DNA from: an uncultured bacterium | GTDB lineage: Bacteria; Nitrospirota; Thermodesulfovibrionia; Thermodesulfovibrionales; Thermodesulfovibrionaceae | NCBI GenBank assembly: GCA_937924475.1 | Contig: CALDSV010000024.1 | Location: 1 to 64,000, forward strand | Reading direction: 5' to 3' | DNA length: 64,000 nucleotides | Part shown: positions 55,191 through 64,000 of the stretch, piece after piece | How the letters are laid out: the number at the start of each line of letters is the position of its first letter | How positions within the stretch are numbered: position 1 is the stretch's first letter | The notes under the pieces: model-generated | Told to the model about the DNA's origin: nothing | What the model saw: only the letters and a program-made list of their open reading frames with translations | Database searches by the model: none | Program-made: the position numbers and the translations under genes

Positions 55191-55274
55191 GCAAAAAAGA
55201 AAATCAAAATGAATGCCACAAAAAAACTGGCTTTTTTCTTATACTTTTAAAGTATAAAAGGAGGAAAATTTTTC

Positions 55275-55733
55275 CTATTTGGAAAGCTTTTCCCTTACGC
55301 TTACTATTTTCTTTGATAAAATAGCAGCTTTTTCAGGATTTACATTAGCTAAAATTTTAGCAGCTTGACGAGGCTTAATAGCAAGAATAAGTACAGTTGC
55401 TGTATCATCATCAAGCTTTTCAAGGCGAGCTGCTGCTTCTTCCGGAGGCATGGATTCGTATATCTTTGCTAATCGCTGATAATTCTCACTTTGTGCTTTT
55501 TCCAGCTGAGCTTTTAATTCCTCTTGTTCTTTGATTTTTTTATTTATCTCTTCTTTAAGTTTTTTTAATTCATCAATTTTTTTTGAGAGATCTTCTTGAA
55601 GTATTCTATTCCTTTCTTCTTCTATAGAAGGATTTATCTTCTCCTTTGGTATAGTCTGTTGTCCGATGATTGTTCCTGCAGCGATACCAAAAAAAGTAAG
55701 AAAAATTGCTAATAAAAAAGATTTCTTGAACAT
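55275..55733 (-). CDS. MotE-like protein (MgtE-N-like domain)
   Basis: 152 residues: signal/anchor helix (4-25), a coiled coil rich in Lys and Glu (about 40-85), and a C-terminal helical domain (YESMPPEEAAARLEKLDDDTA) like MgtE-N and the middle of FliG. MotE-type proteins chaperone stator MotC in some bacteria. Its position directly after fliJ fits a flagellar accessory. The start overlaps fliJ by one base. Confidence 0.75.
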   Translation of the reverse strand: MFKKSFLLAIFLTFFGIAAGTIIGQQTIPKEKINPSIEEERNRILQEDLSKKIDELKKLKEEINKKIKEQEELKAQLEKAQSENYQRLAKIYESMPPEEAAARLEKLDDDTATVLILAIKPRQAAKILANVNPEKAAILSKKIVSVREKLSK

Positions 55734-56155
55734 TAGATACTCCTCTGTCTTACAGATAGTAAATTTGAAATTATTTTCACTTCTTTTTTTTCTCTCTCCT
55801 TTATCAAATTAATCTCTGATTTTTCCTTGAGTCTTTCAATTTTCTTTCTCTCCTTTATTGATTCTTCATAAACTTCTCTCTGTTTTTCCACTTCTTCTTC
55901 AATTTTATTTAGGAGATCTCTCGCTTCTTCAATTTTCCCGACTAAATAGTCTATTTCATTGTATAGATAGTGAAGCTCCTGAGGAGTAAAAACTTCTTTT
56001 TTCCCATCGCTAATTTTTTGGAGTCTTTTTTCTAAGTAATTAATTTGATTTTCTATACTTTTCATAGTAGAAAGAATATTTACATATTTCTGTTTCTCTA
56101 ATTCTTCCTCCCATTCTCTAATTTTTAAGATCATTTTTAAAGTAAGGTTATTCAT
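55733..56155 (-). CDS. fliJ: FliJ-like export chaperone
   Basis: 140 residues, almost wholly coiled coil (Lys/Glu-rich throughout), the size and place expected for FliJ between fliI and motE. FliJ links the FliI ATPase to the export gate. Sequence conservation is low in this family, so the call rests on context and helix pattern. Confidence 0.75.
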   Translation of the reverse strand: MNNLTLKMILKIREWEEELEKQKYVNILSTMKSIENQINYLEKRLQKISDGKKEVFTPQELHYLYNEIDYLVGKIEEARDLLNKIEEEVEKQREVYEESIKERKKIERLKEKSEINLIKEREKKEVKIISNLLSVRQRSI

Positions 56156-56157
56156 AT

Positions 56158-57471
56158 TTATTCAAAAATTTGATAGAGTTTTTCTATGCTTTCTTGAAAA
56201 CTTGCTTTTGTATTTATATCCTGTTTTAAAAAATCATTTATTTTATCAATCATTTTGATGGCATAGTCTAATTGAGGATTAGTTCCCTCTTTATAAGCTC
56301 CAATATTAATTATGTCTTCATATTTTTCATAAGTAGCTAAGATATCAAGTAACTTCCCAGCGATTTTTACCTGTTTTTCTTCCACTACATCTTTCATTAA
56401 TCTACTTATACTCTTTAATACATCTATAGCTGGGTAGTGATTTCTATTCGCTAAATCTCTGGAAAGGACAATATGTCCGTCAAGAATAGATCTGGCTGCA
56501 TCAGTTACTGGATCAGTAAGATCGTCTCCCTCCACTAAAACTGTATATATACCTGTTATTGAACCTCCAGACTTAACAGCTCCAACTCTCTCCAGAAGCT
56601 TAGGCATTAATTTAAAAACTGAGGGAGGGTATCCTTTCATAGTAGGTGGTTCTCCAGCAGCAAGACCTATTTCTCGCTGCGCCATAGCAAATCTTGTAAG
56701 GGAATCCATAAGAAGTAAGACATCTTTTCCTTTTTCCCTAAAATACTCAGCAATAGCAGTAGCAATAAAAGCACCTCTTATTCTTGCTAAAGCAGGAGTA
56801 TCAGAAGTGGACACAACAACCACGGATTTTTTTAAACCTTCTTTACCTAAATCTCTTTCAATAAACTCCCTTACCTCTCGACCTCTCTCACCTATGAGGG
56901 CTATGACATTAATATGAGCAGAAGTATATCGGGCTATCATACCAAGAAGAACACTTTTACCAACACCGCTTCCGGCCATAATTCCAATTTTTTGACCTTT
57001 TCCACAAGTAAGTAATGCATTGATTGCTCTTATGCCAAGATCAATGGGCTCTTTTATAATCTCCCTTTCCATTGGATTAATAGCTTCTCTATAAATTGGA
57101 TAAGGAGTACCAGTGAGAGCTGCTGGGCTGTCAATGGGATTTCCTATGCCGTCTATTATTCTACCTAAGATAGAATCGTCAATTTTTATATAACTTTGTT
57201 TTCCCTTTAAGTAAATCTTATCTCCGGGTTTGATCCCGTAAATTTCTCCTAAGGGTGAGAGTAATGTTACATTATCTCTAAATCCCACTACTTCTGCTTC
57301 AATTGAATGCTCATTGGAGATAATCTCACAAATATCTCCAATGCTTGCGTTTAAACCTTTTGCCTCTACTATGAGCCCTAAAGCCTTTATTACCTTTCCG
57401 TAAATCTTAAAGGGCTTTATTTCAGAGAGAACTTCTTCAGTCTTTTGAATAAAGGACTGAATGGATTGCAT
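56158..57471 (-). CDS. fliI: Flagellar export ATPase FliI
   Basis: 437 residues, F1-beta-like. Walker A is AGSGVGKS at 166-173, and the type-III ATPase signature appears as PPSVFKLMPKLLERVG. It energises unfolding of export substrates. GGAG stands seven bases before the ATG, inside the last 35 bases of fliH. Confidence 0.96.
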   Translation of the reverse strand: MQSIQSFIQKTEEVLSEIKPFKIYGKVIKALGLIVEAKGLNASIGDICEIISNEHSIEAEVVGFRDNVTLLSPLGEIYGIKPGDKIYLKGKQSYIKIDDSILGRIIDGIGNPIDSPAALTGTPYPIYREAINPMEREIIKEPIDLGIRAINALLTCGKGQKIGIMAGSGVGKSVLLGMIARYTSAHINVIALIGERGREVREFIERDLGKEGLKKSVVVVSTSDTPALARIRGAFIATAIAEYFREKGKDVLLLMDSLTRFAMAQREIGLAAGEPPTMKGYPPSVFKLMPKLLERVGAVKSGGSITGIYTVLVEGDDLTDPVTDAARSILDGHIVLSRDLANRNHYPAIDVLKSISRLMKDVVEEKQVKIAGKLLDILATYEKYEDIINIGAYKEGTNPQLDYAIKMIDKINDFLKQDINTKASFQESIEKLYQIFE

Positions 57472-58096
57472 TTTCTATCTCCTGGAATTTCTCCTCCACT
57501 TTTGAATCAATAACATTATCCTCTGTTTCTATGTAAAAACTTCCTTGGCTCATCTCATGGGCGGGAATAATTTTTATATAGGAATTTTCACCAGTTATTT
57601 GATCAATTTCTTCCCTTATCTTCTCAAAATCCTCAGGGTTTATCTTTATTATTATTTTTTCAGCAACCGAAACCTCTTTTAATGCTTCTTTAATGATATT
57701 TAGCAATATTTTTTTATTGATGGATAATTCAGTGGAGACAATTTTTTTTGCTATTTTAATAGAAAGCTCTAAGATTTCTGGTAGCAAGCTCTTTATTTGT
57801 TCCTCTTTAAAGTTAACAAGGTTGTGAATGATTTTATCTAATTCTGATATTTTACTCTTTAATTTTTTTTGCTCTATTAGAATATCCTCTGAAGCCTTTT
57901 TAAATCCTTCCTCATATCCTTTTTCGAAACCTTTTTCAAAGCCCTCTTTGAACCCTGAATTGTATCCCTCTTTTTTTGACTCTTCATAAATTTTTAGTAA
58001 TTCAGAGGAGTCTTCCAGATTTGTTTTTTTATCTTTTTTCTCATCAAAAGCCGATGGTATATAGGGTTTAATATTAGACGACAAGAGTCTCACCAC
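57437..58096 (-). CDS. fliH: Flagellar export regulator FliH
   Basis: 219 residues. A run of GxxxG repeats (GYNSGFKEGFEKGFEKG, about 45-61, and further) leads into a helix and a C-terminal vacuolar-ATPase-E-like domain. The GxxxG run is a hallmark of FliH. It anchors FliI at the C-ring. It overlaps fliG by 23 bases and fliI by 35. Confidence 0.88.
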   Translation of the reverse strand: MVRLLSSNIKPYIPSAFDEKKDKKTNLEDSSELLKIYEESKKEGYNSGFKEGFEKGFEKGYEEGFKKASEDILIEQKKLKSKISELDKIIHNLVNFKEEQIKSLLPEILELSIKIAKKIVSTELSINKKILLNIIKEALKEVSVAEKIIIKINPEDFEKIREEIDQITGENSYIKIIPAHEMSQGSFYIETEDNVIDSKVEEKFQEIENAIHSVLYSKD

Positions 58097-59054
58097 CCTT
58101 TCCGCCTATTACAATTTTACCTTCTTCTTCTAATCTTCTTGCCACTCTTACTATGTTCATCTGGGCTTTCTCTACATCAGAAACCCTCACTGGACCTTTT
58201 GTCTCCATTTCTTCTTTTAGGATTTCAACAGCTCTACTGGACATATTTTTGAATATTTTCTCTTTTAATTCTTCTGAAGCCATCTTTAAGGCTAAAGCAA
58301 GGTCATCTGTGGAAATCTCTTTAAGAATTGTCTGAATTCCTCTATCATCAATATTTATAATATCTTCAAAAGTAAACATTAGTTTCCTAATCTCTTCTGC
58401 TAAAATTGGATCTTTCTCCTCTATATTCTTTAGAATTAACTCTTCTGATGTCCTGTCCATTTGATTAAGTATCTCAGCGACAGTTTTAATTCCTCCAATT
58501 CTTCTTGACTGTGTATAGGAACGAAGTTGACTTTGAAGGACATCTTCCAACTCACTTAATATAGCAGGAGAGATTTGATCAAGGCTTGCAATTCTCAGAG
58601 ATACCTCTATTTTTAATTGTTCTGGGAACTTCGCAAGTACCTCTGCTGCTTGAGTGGGGTCTAAATGAGCTAATACTATTGCTATTGTTTGAGGATGCTC
58701 TCTCTGAAGCATTGTAGCTATAGCAGAAGAGTCAAGCCACCTAAGAATGTCAAAAGCACTGGCACCGCTTTCAATTTTTGATATAAGCTTTGCTGCCTGT
58801 TCTTCTCCAAAGGCTTTCTTTAAGATGCTTTTGATGTATTCCTCATCAACTGTTACAGGAGTATTACCAATTTTTTCAGAAAATTCTTGTATTATGCTTT
58901 CTGCCTCCTCTGGTGTGAGTTTTATTCTTGACATCATGGGGATTATTCTGGCAAGCTCTATAGGATCAAAGTGTTTGAATAGTTCTGTAGCCGCTTCTTC
59001 ACCTATTATAGACAGAAAGGCAGCAACTTTCTCTATACCACTAAATTTTTTCAT
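58074..59054 (-). CDS. fliG: Flagellar motor switch protein FliG
   Basis: 326 residues, three-domain FliG. The EHPQTIAIVLAHL motif marks the middle domain; the C-terminal domain has the charged torque helix near RGIQTILKEI and KNMSSRAVEILKEEME. It sits on the MS ring and interacts with the stators. One base overlap with fliF. Confidence 0.95.
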   Translation of the reverse strand: MKKFSGIEKVAAFLSIIGEEAATELFKHFDPIELARIIPMMSRIKLTPEEAESIIQEFSEKIGNTPVTVDEEYIKSILKKAFGEEQAAKLISKIESGASAFDILRWLDSSAIATMLQREHPQTIAIVLAHLDPTQAAEVLAKFPEQLKIEVSLRIASLDQISPAILSELEDVLQSQLRSYTQSRRIGGIKTVAEILNQMDRTSEELILKNIEEKDPILAEEIRKLMFTFEDIINIDDRGIQTILKEISTDDLALALKMASEELKEKIFKNMSSRAVEILKEEMETKGPVRVSDVEKAQMNIVRVARRLEEEGKIVIGGKGGETLVV

Positions 59055-60580
59055 TATTCAGCCATCCACTCTCTTAAAATGGAAACTACTTTCTTAGGAT
59101 TATTCCTTACTAATTCATTAATCTCTTCCTTAATGTCTTTTTTAGTAGGCATTTTCCTGACAGCCTCAGGAGAAACCTCTTCTGCTATGGTTATTTCCTT
59201 AGCTATCCTTTTGGTCTCAGCTGGTTTTCTAAGTATTTCAATGAGAGGTTTAATGACAAAAAGTATAATAAGAAGTGTAATGATAAGAGGTAATAAGTAT
59301 TTTAATATAGTCACGGCTAAAGCCACATAGTCAAGACCGGGTTTTTCCTCTGGTACTGTTTCAAAGGGCATACTCTCTACAATTATTAAATCTCCCCTCT
59401 CTTTATTGTAGCCTACAGCAGCTTGAACAAGTTCCTGATACTTTTTTATCTCTTCTTCACTTCTTGGCACATAAACTTTTTTACCTTTTTCCTCTTTATA
59501 ATTTCCATCTACTAATACAGCAACAGATATTTTCTTTATTTGACCTGTTTGTAGCATTATTTTACTGATACTTTTTGAAACTTCATAGTTTATACTTTCT
59601 TGCTGTTTTTGAGACTGTATATTTTGAGTAGTAGTTGTTTGACCTTGTCCAGGTTGATTTGATAAAACTCCAGGAATTCCTCCTGTTTGAGGTGCCATTG
59701 TTTTTTCTTGGCTTCTCTGTTCACTTCTTATGGCAATAGTGTCGGGATCATATTTTTCTTCAAGCTTTTCTACCTTAGAAAAATCAATTTCTGCTGATAC
59801 TCTTACTACTGCTTTTCCTTTACCCACTATGTTTTCAAGCATACTTTGAATATTTTTTTCATAGGCTCTTTCAATGTTTTTCTTGTATTCCATCTGTTCA
59901 GTCTGAACAATTTGAGTAAATTCCTTAGGAGAAGAGAGAAGATTGCCATATTGATCAACTATGGTTACATGCTGAGGTGAAAGCCCTTCAACACTACTTG
60001 ATACAAGATGCACTATGCTTGCCACTTGATCCTTGTTAAGTGTTCTGCCGGGTTTAAGTTTAAGAACAACAGAAGCTGTTGGATGATCTTCCTTTTCAGC
60101 AAAAATTGTTTTTTCTGGTATGGCAATGTGAACTCTTGCTTGATCAACTTCTTGTATTTGTTTGATTGTCCTTGCCAGTTCACCCTGCAAAGCTCTTATA
60201 TAATTTACTCTTTGAGAAAATTCTGTTAATCCAATTGATGTCTTATCAAATATCTCAAACCCCACTCCACCACCACTGGGTATTCCCATGGAAGCAAGTT
60301 CAAGCCTTAACTCATGAACTTTTCCTGATGGAACATATATAGCATTATCTTTTACACTATAAGGTATTTTTTTCTCCTTTAATTTAGCTATGACATTACC
60401 AGCATCTTCTGGAGATAAATTTGAGTAGAGTACCTGATAATCCTGTTTCGGTAACCATAGAAAAACAGTGGCAATAAGGGCAATAACTAATACTAAAACA
60501 GCAGCAAGAGCAATTTTTTTGTTGTTTGGTAAATTTTTAAAATTATCTACTATTAACTTTAATCTATCTGCTATAGCCAT
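59054..60580 (-). CDS. fliF: MS-ring protein FliF
   Basis: 508 residues: membrane helix 24-44, ring-building domains with the YVPSGKVHELRLELASMGIP and GGVGFEIFDK segments, a second helix near 430-448, and a cytoplasmic tail that binds FliG. It forms the base on which the export gate and rotor assemble. Confidence 0.95.
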   Translation of the reverse strand: MAIADRLKLIVDNFKNLPNNKKIALAAVLVLVIALIATVFLWLPKQDYQVLYSNLSPEDAGNVIAKLKEKKIPYSVKDNAIYVPSGKVHELRLELASMGIPSGGGVGFEIFDKTSIGLTEFSQRVNYIRALQGELARTIKQIQEVDQARVHIAIPEKTIFAEKEDHPTASVVLKLKPGRTLNKDQVASIVHLVSSSVEGLSPQHVTIVDQYGNLLSSPKEFTQIVQTEQMEYKKNIERAYEKNIQSMLENIVGKGKAVVRVSAEIDFSKVEKLEEKYDPDTIAIRSEQRSQEKTMAPQTGGIPGVLSNQPGQGQTTTTQNIQSQKQQESINYEVSKSISKIMLQTGQIKKISVAVLVDGNYKEEKGKKVYVPRSEEEIKKYQELVQAAVGYNKERGDLIIVESMPFETVPEEKPGLDYVALAVTILKYLLPLIITLLIILFVIKPLIEILRKPAETKRIAKEITIAEEVSPEAVRKMPTKKDIKEEINELVRNNPKKVVSILREWMAE

Positions 60581-60582
60581 TA

Positions 60583-60876
60583 TTAAACCTGCATACGAGA
60601 AATTTCTTCGTAAGCTGTAAGAACTTTATTTCTAACCTGAATTAGGGTTTGTAGATTCATGTCTGCCTTTTCCATAGCGAGAACAACTTCGTGAATGCTT
60701 ATTTCTCCCTTAGAAAAAGCTTCTATTGCCTTTTGAGCTTCTTGTTCCACTTGAGAGGCTTCCCTTATAGCTTCTCTTAAAGCTTTCTCAAAAGACTCCT
60801 TTTGTGTTCCCTTTAAATCTTTAATGTTTTCTAAATTTTGATTCAGTAGTTCATTTATACTCTTTATTTCTGACAT
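60583..60876 (-). CDS. fliE: MS ring-rod junction protein FliE
   Basis: 97 residues, helical, with the C-terminal signature VVLAMEKADMNLQTLIQVRN and YEEISRMQV that defines FliE. It links the rod to the MS ring. Order flgB-flgC-fliE-fliF is classical. Confidence 0.93.
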   Translation of the reverse strand: MSEIKSINELLNQNLENIKDLKGTQKESFEKALREAIREASQVEQEAQKAIEAFSKGEISIHEVVLAMEKADMNLQTLIQVRNKVLTAYEEISRMQV

Positions 60877-60885
60877 AAAATCCTC

Positions 60886-61293
60886 CTAAATTTTTAATAA
60901 ATCAAGGGTTCTTAAAAACATCTCTTTATATGAGTTTATCATAGTTAAATTGGCCTCGTATGCTCGAGAGGCAGATATAAGATTAACCATTTCTTCCATG
61001 GGATTTATATTAGGATATTTAACATAGCCCTCTTTGTCTGCATCTGGATGAGACGGATCAAAGACAACCCTGAAAGGTCTTTGATCCTCAATAATTTCCT
61101 TTATATCAACTCCAATGGCTGTAGAGTCATAAATATAACTCATAAACAATACATCTTTTCTTCTATAAGGTCCTCCTTGGGGAGTTCTTGTAGAATTAAT
61201 ATTTGCTAAATTGGAAGCTATAGTATTAAGCCTTATTTTTTGAGCCTCTAAACCAGTAGCAGATACTTTTAAAGGTAAAAATAAATCTCTCAT
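60886..61293 (-). CDS. flgC: Proximal rod protein FlgC
   Basis: 135 residues. The N-terminal SATGLEAQKIRLNTIASNLAN motif and the C-terminal EEMVNLISASRAYEANLTMI helix are the rod-protein ends. The start overlaps flgB by one base. Confidence 0.95.
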   Translation of the reverse strand: MRDLFLPLKVSATGLEAQKIRLNTIASNLANINSTRTPQGGPYRRKDVLFMSYIYDSTAIGVDIKEIIEDQRPFRVVFDPSHPDADKEGYVKYPNINPMEEMVNLISASRAYEANLTMINSYKEMFLRTLDLLKI

Positions 61294-61628
61294 TACCTAC
61301 CTCCCTTGATAGCATCTTTTAGCATCCTTATTCGTGTGGAAAGGAGTTGAACTGCTGTATTGTACAGCAAATGAGTCTCAGTAAGCTTTGTCATTTCAAT
61401 TTCTATGTTTACAGTATTTCCATCTCTATTAGGCATAGTTGTAGGTGCTTCAATAATGGAATAAGATATTTCATTTGACTCCAGAGCTTTTTTTAGTTCA
61501 GCTTGAAAATCTATGTCTTTTGCTTTATAGTTTGGAGTGTCTACATTAGCTATATTAGAGGCAAGAATTTTCTGCCTATAGGCACAAATGTCCATTATTT
61601 TCTTTAATAAATCCATTGATCTATCCAC
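61293..61628 (-). CDS. flgB: Proximal rod protein FlgB
   Basis: 111 residues from a GTG at 61628, eight bases after GGAGG (61637-61641); ATG codon 5 is the alternative. The RQKILASNIANVDTPNYKA block is the rod-protein signature. First gene of the flagellar operon, immediately downstream of the sigma-54 activator gene. Confidence 0.94.
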   Translation of the reverse strand: MDRSMDLLKKIMDICAYRQKILASNIANVDTPNYKAKDIDFQAELKKALESNEISYSIIEAPTTMPNRDGNTVNIEIEMTKLTETHLLYNTAVQLLSTRIRMLKDAIKGGR

Positions 61629-61652
61629 TTTTTCAACCTCCTAAAATTTTGA

Positions 61653-61669
61653 AAACAAATTCTATGCCA
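61653..61669 (-). promoter_or_regulatory. Candidate sigma-54 promoter of the flgB operon
   Basis: On the minus strand TGGCAT, five bases, TTGTTT, which follows the -24/-12 pattern (GG, ten bases, GT in place of GC). The transcription start would fall near 61644, leaving a leader of about 16 bases that contains the flgB Shine-Dalgarno sequence. The element begins right after the activator stop codon. Confidence 0.55.
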
Positions 61670-62944
61670 TTATAATTCTTTAAGTCCATAATCTCTTATT
61701 TTATTCCTAAGAGTTCTTACGCTAATGCCCAAAATTTTCGCTGCTTGTGTTCTATTGCCCTTGGTTTTCTTTAAAGCATCAATTATTATATCCTTTTCCA
61801 CATCCTTTAATTTTCCAGCCTTTGGAACATCAAAATCCTCTAAGTCTATATCAATGTCTTGGGGTGGATGTATTTCTGATTCTTGACTTAAGACAGCAAT
61901 CCTGTAGATAAAGTTTTCTAACTCTCTTACATTACCATTCCAAGGCTTTTTAATTAGGTATTGCTTCATCTCTTCTGATAGATATAGATTTTTTGAAATT
62001 TTATTGGAGAGTCTCCTTAGAAAAAATTCAGCTAAGGGTATTATATCTTCCTTTCTATCTCTTAAGGGAGGAATTTTTATTGGGAAAACATTTATTCTAT
62101 AGTATAGATCTTCTCTGAAATTACCCTTTTTAACCTCTTCCCAAAGATCTCTATTTGTTGTGGCAATAATTCTCACATCAACAGGTATGGGTTTTGTTCC
62201 ACCCACTCTATCAACTTCTTTTTCTTGAATTACTCTCAATAATTTTGCCTGAAGTTTATACGCCATTTCACTTATTTCATCTAACAAGAGTGTTCCTTTA
62301 TCAGCTAATTCAAATTTACCAGGTTTTCTCTCAGTGGCACCAGTGAAAGCTCCCTTTTCATAACCAAACAATTCTGCTTCAAGAAGTGTTTCAGTTATAG
62401 CAGCACAGTTTATTGCTACAAAAGAATTATTAGCTCTATTGCTATGTTTATGAATATATTTTGCAATTACTTCTTTGCCTACTCCGCTTTCCCCAGTAAG
62501 TAAAATCGTAATGTCTGTCTTAGCTATCTGCCTTGAAATTTCAAGAATTCTTTTCATCTCAGCAGACTCTGCCACTATCTCATCATTCTGGGGAATCAAT
62601 CTTGATACTAATTTTTTTAAATTATCAAGAGAAAAAGGTTTAGTAAGATAATCAACAGCACCAAGCTTCATAGCCTTAACAGCATCCTGAACATTGGCAT
62701 ATCCTGTCACTACAATTACAGGTATGTATATCCCTTTTTGACGAATTTCTGATAGAAATTGTATACCATCCATCTTGGGCATTTTTACATCTGTTATTAT
62801 GAGAGAAAAATCTCTAATGTTTACATGGGAAAGCACATAAAGAGGGTCTCTATAAAATTCACAATTAAAACCTATGCGTGATAAGGCTTCCTTCAGAGCA
62901 AAGCCCATATCTGGTTCATCATCTATAATTAAAACTGACCTCAT
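61670..62944 (-). CDS. Sigma-54-dependent response regulator (NtrC/FlrC-like)
   Basis: 424 residues: receiver with Asp52, AAA+ domain with Walker A GESGVGKE and the sigma-54-contact loop GAFTGA, and a Fis-type helix-turn-helix (NRTQAAKILGISVRTLRNKI) at the end. By position next to a cognate kinase and upstream of flgB it is likely FlrC/FleR-like, activating flagellar genes. It overlaps the kinase gene by four bases. Confidence 0.92.
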   Translation of the reverse strand: MRSVLIIDDEPDMGFALKEALSRIGFNCEFYRDPLYVLSHVNIRDFSLIITDVKMPKMDGIQFLSEIRQKGIYIPVIVVTGYANVQDAVKAMKLGAVDYLTKPFSLDNLKKLVSRLIPQNDEIVAESAEMKRILEISRQIAKTDITILLTGESGVGKEVIAKYIHKHSNRANNSFVAINCAAITETLLEAELFGYEKGAFTGATERKPGKFELADKGTLLLDEISEMAYKLQAKLLRVIQEKEVDRVGGTKPIPVDVRIIATTNRDLWEEVKKGNFREDLYYRINVFPIKIPPLRDRKEDIIPLAEFFLRRLSNKISKNLYLSEEMKQYLIKKPWNGNVRELENFIYRIAVLSQESEIHPPQDIDIDLEDFDVPKAGKLKDVEKDIIIDALKKTKGNRTQAAKILGISVRTLRNKIRDYGLKEL

Positions 62945-64000
62945 TCTAAGGGCAAGTATATTGCAAATTCTGTGCCTTTATTGGGAGTGCTCGTTACTTT
63001 AATTTTACCACCATGGGAAGAGATTATACTATTTGTTATATTAAGTCCTAATCCTGAACCTCTGTCTTTTGTGGAGAAGAAAGGCTCAAAAATTTTATCA
63101 ATTATTTCTTCATCAATTCCAAGCCCTGTATCTCTTAAATTAATCCTCAAAAAGTTTTCTTCCTTTAATAATTTGATGGTCAACAAGCCTCCTTCTGGCA
63201 TTGCCTGATAGGCATTAACAATAAGGTTAATGAGGGCTTGTCTTAATAAAGATGGGTCTATTAGAATTTCAAAGTTCTCTTTAGACTGAAAGTCTATTTT
63301 AATTCCTACTCTTTGCAAAATTCCTTCAAATTCAGCAATTATCTCTCTAATTAAGAGATTAATATTAGTTTTCTCTCTCTTTGGATTAATTCCTTTTGTA
63401 AAGCTTAGCATGTTTTCAAGGGTATTTCTAAGCATGCTGACAGCACCAGATATTCTCCTTGCATACTCTCCATGTATAGTATTTGAGAGATCTTCGGCAA
63501 TCATATTGGCAAAAAGTTCTATACTTCCAAGCGGATTTCTTATTTCATGAGCTATTTTCATAAGAAGAGAGCCCATAGCAGTAAGCCTTCGGTTTCTCTC
63601 ATTCTCTGCTTCTAATTCCTTTATTCTGGAAATGTCTTTACATAGAAAAACGCTACCAATACTATTGCCTTCCGAGTCTAAAACCTGCGAAGAGGAAATT
63701 ATGGCATAGAAAGGCTTAATGGAATTAGCAGGATATACAAGCTCTCCTTCAATTTTTATAGGAAGATCTCTTTTACCAAGGACTTCTTCAGAGCTTATAC
63801 CAAAAAGCTTCTCTGCTGATTTATTGACTAATCTTATGACATGATCCCTGTCAAAAAAAACAACAGCAATGTCTATACTGTCAATTATACTGCTTAAAAG
63901 TCTTTTCTTTTCATCAACTTCCTCTGTTAAAAGCTTTATCTTTTCTTCCAGTACCTTATAGTATTTTACTAATGCCTCAGAGGCTGTGTTTATCTTTAAA
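62941..64000 (-). CDS. PAS sensor histidine kinase (FlrB-like), N-terminus outside window
   Basis: The frame stays open to the window edge. An internal Met at 63576 is not the start: upstream codons encode a PAS domain (with DSIDIAVVFFDRDHVIRLVN and a later LCKDISR linker) preceded by a coiled coil. Phosphoacceptor His is in KIAHEIRNPLGS, followed by an HATPase domain with DTGLGID and GSGLGLN boxes. No membrane segment is visible in the part seen. It pairs with the adjacent sigma-54 regulator. Confidence 0.88.
   Translation of the reverse strand, partial: LKINTASEALVKYYKVLEEKIKLLTEEVDEKKRLLSSIIDSIDIAVVFFDRDHVIRLVNKSAEKLFGISSEEVLGKRDLPIKIEGELVYPANSIKPFYAIISSSQVLDSEGNSIGSVFLCKDISRIKELEAENERNRRLTAMGSLLMKIAHEIRNPLGSIELFANMIAEDLSNTIHGEYARRISGAVSMLRNTLENMLSFTKGINPKREKTNINLLIREIIAEFEGILQRVGIKIDFQSKENFEILIDPSLLRQALINLIVNAYQAMPEGGLLTIKLLKEENFLRINLRDTGLGIDEEIIDKIFEPFFSTKDRGSGLGLNITNSIISSHGGKIKVTSTPNKGTEFAIYLPLE

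Noticed and set aside
62941-63576. Kinase starting at the Met at 63576
   Set aside because: The frame continues upstream to the window edge and encodes a PAS domain, so this Met is internal.

Overview
The window is a gene-dense, AT-rich bacterial chromosome segment with no sign of mobile elements, phage or CRISPR. It combines a Tat-exported periplasmic [NiFe] hydrogenase, an outer-membrane-type lipoprotein, HtrA, a full flagellar export and basal-body block, a divergent formate-THF ligase and a selenocysteine tRNA. With the AT-rich bias this suggests an anaerobic, probably thermophilic, Gram-negative hydrogen user. A Thermodesulfovibrio-like member of Nitrospirota is my best guess, but this is inference; no 16S or 23S gene is present.

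Layout. 1-700 (+): end of scpA and a YfcE-type phosphoesterase. 672-5.7 kb (-): radical-SAM PflX-like protein, YkgJ-like Cys protein, pyrE, lipoprotein, diguanylate cyclase, pyrF, dcd. 5.7-11.3 kb (-): hydrogenase operon hynB-hynA, a strong 18-bp intergenic hairpin, maturation protease, hypC, tusA, and a Cys-rich PAS sensor kinase whose kinase half lies in the -1 frame after six A's. 11.4-16.4 kb: flavoprotein oxidoreductase, PhoR/PhoB-like pair, aroB, aroK, thermonuclease. 16.4-20.3 kb (-): pgi, an overlooked 53-residue membrane protein, AtpI- and AtpZ-like proteins, a TorD-like chaperone, hemL. 20.4-21.0 kb: an unlinked 5S rRNA gene with its own promoter, and a structured gene-free segment that may encode an RNA. 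21.0-24.7 kb (-): an unknown gene and trpE-trpG-trpD. 24.9-27.4 kb (+): selC (tRNA-Sec), Mth938-like protein, a 60-residue unknown and fhs.

27.4-34.7 kb is a chemosensory module: a chemoreceptor on +, then on - CheA with a C-terminal receiver, CheW, CheY-like, a receiver protein with a Glu-rich linker, a receptor that has sensor and HAMP but no signalling domain, and a DUF4388-like protein. 34.7-43.8 kb (-) is one long housekeeping run: thiE, accC, accB, efp, pepP, coaBC, rpoZ, gmk, remA, yicC, yggU, PAP2 phosphatase and NYN nuclease. At its head is a 63-codon gene interrupted by an in-frame TGA that I read as a small selenoprotein with a SECIS-like hairpin. 43.9-52.4 kb holds a Cys-rich protein, htrA, transaldolase, a second YkgJ-like protein, a GlcF-like Fe-S protein, RNase G and a radical SAM-DUF2344 protein. 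52.5-64 kb (-) is a flagellar operon read flgB-flgC-fliE-fliF-fliG-fliH-fliI-fliJ-motE-fliK-flgD-flgE. It follows a sigma-54 activator and a kinase that runs off the window, and a plausible sigma-54 promoter lies between activator and flgB.

The genes connect in several ways. selC supplies the tRNA that the small selenoprotein would need. The hydrogenase is encoded with its own protease and HypC and with a putative cytosolic redox sensor. The NtrC-type regulator and its kinase probably control the flagellar operon through sigma-54. The genome is very compact: all five convergent gene pairs overlap at their 3' ends, and several first genes have a -10 box so close to the start codon that leaderless mRNAs are likely.
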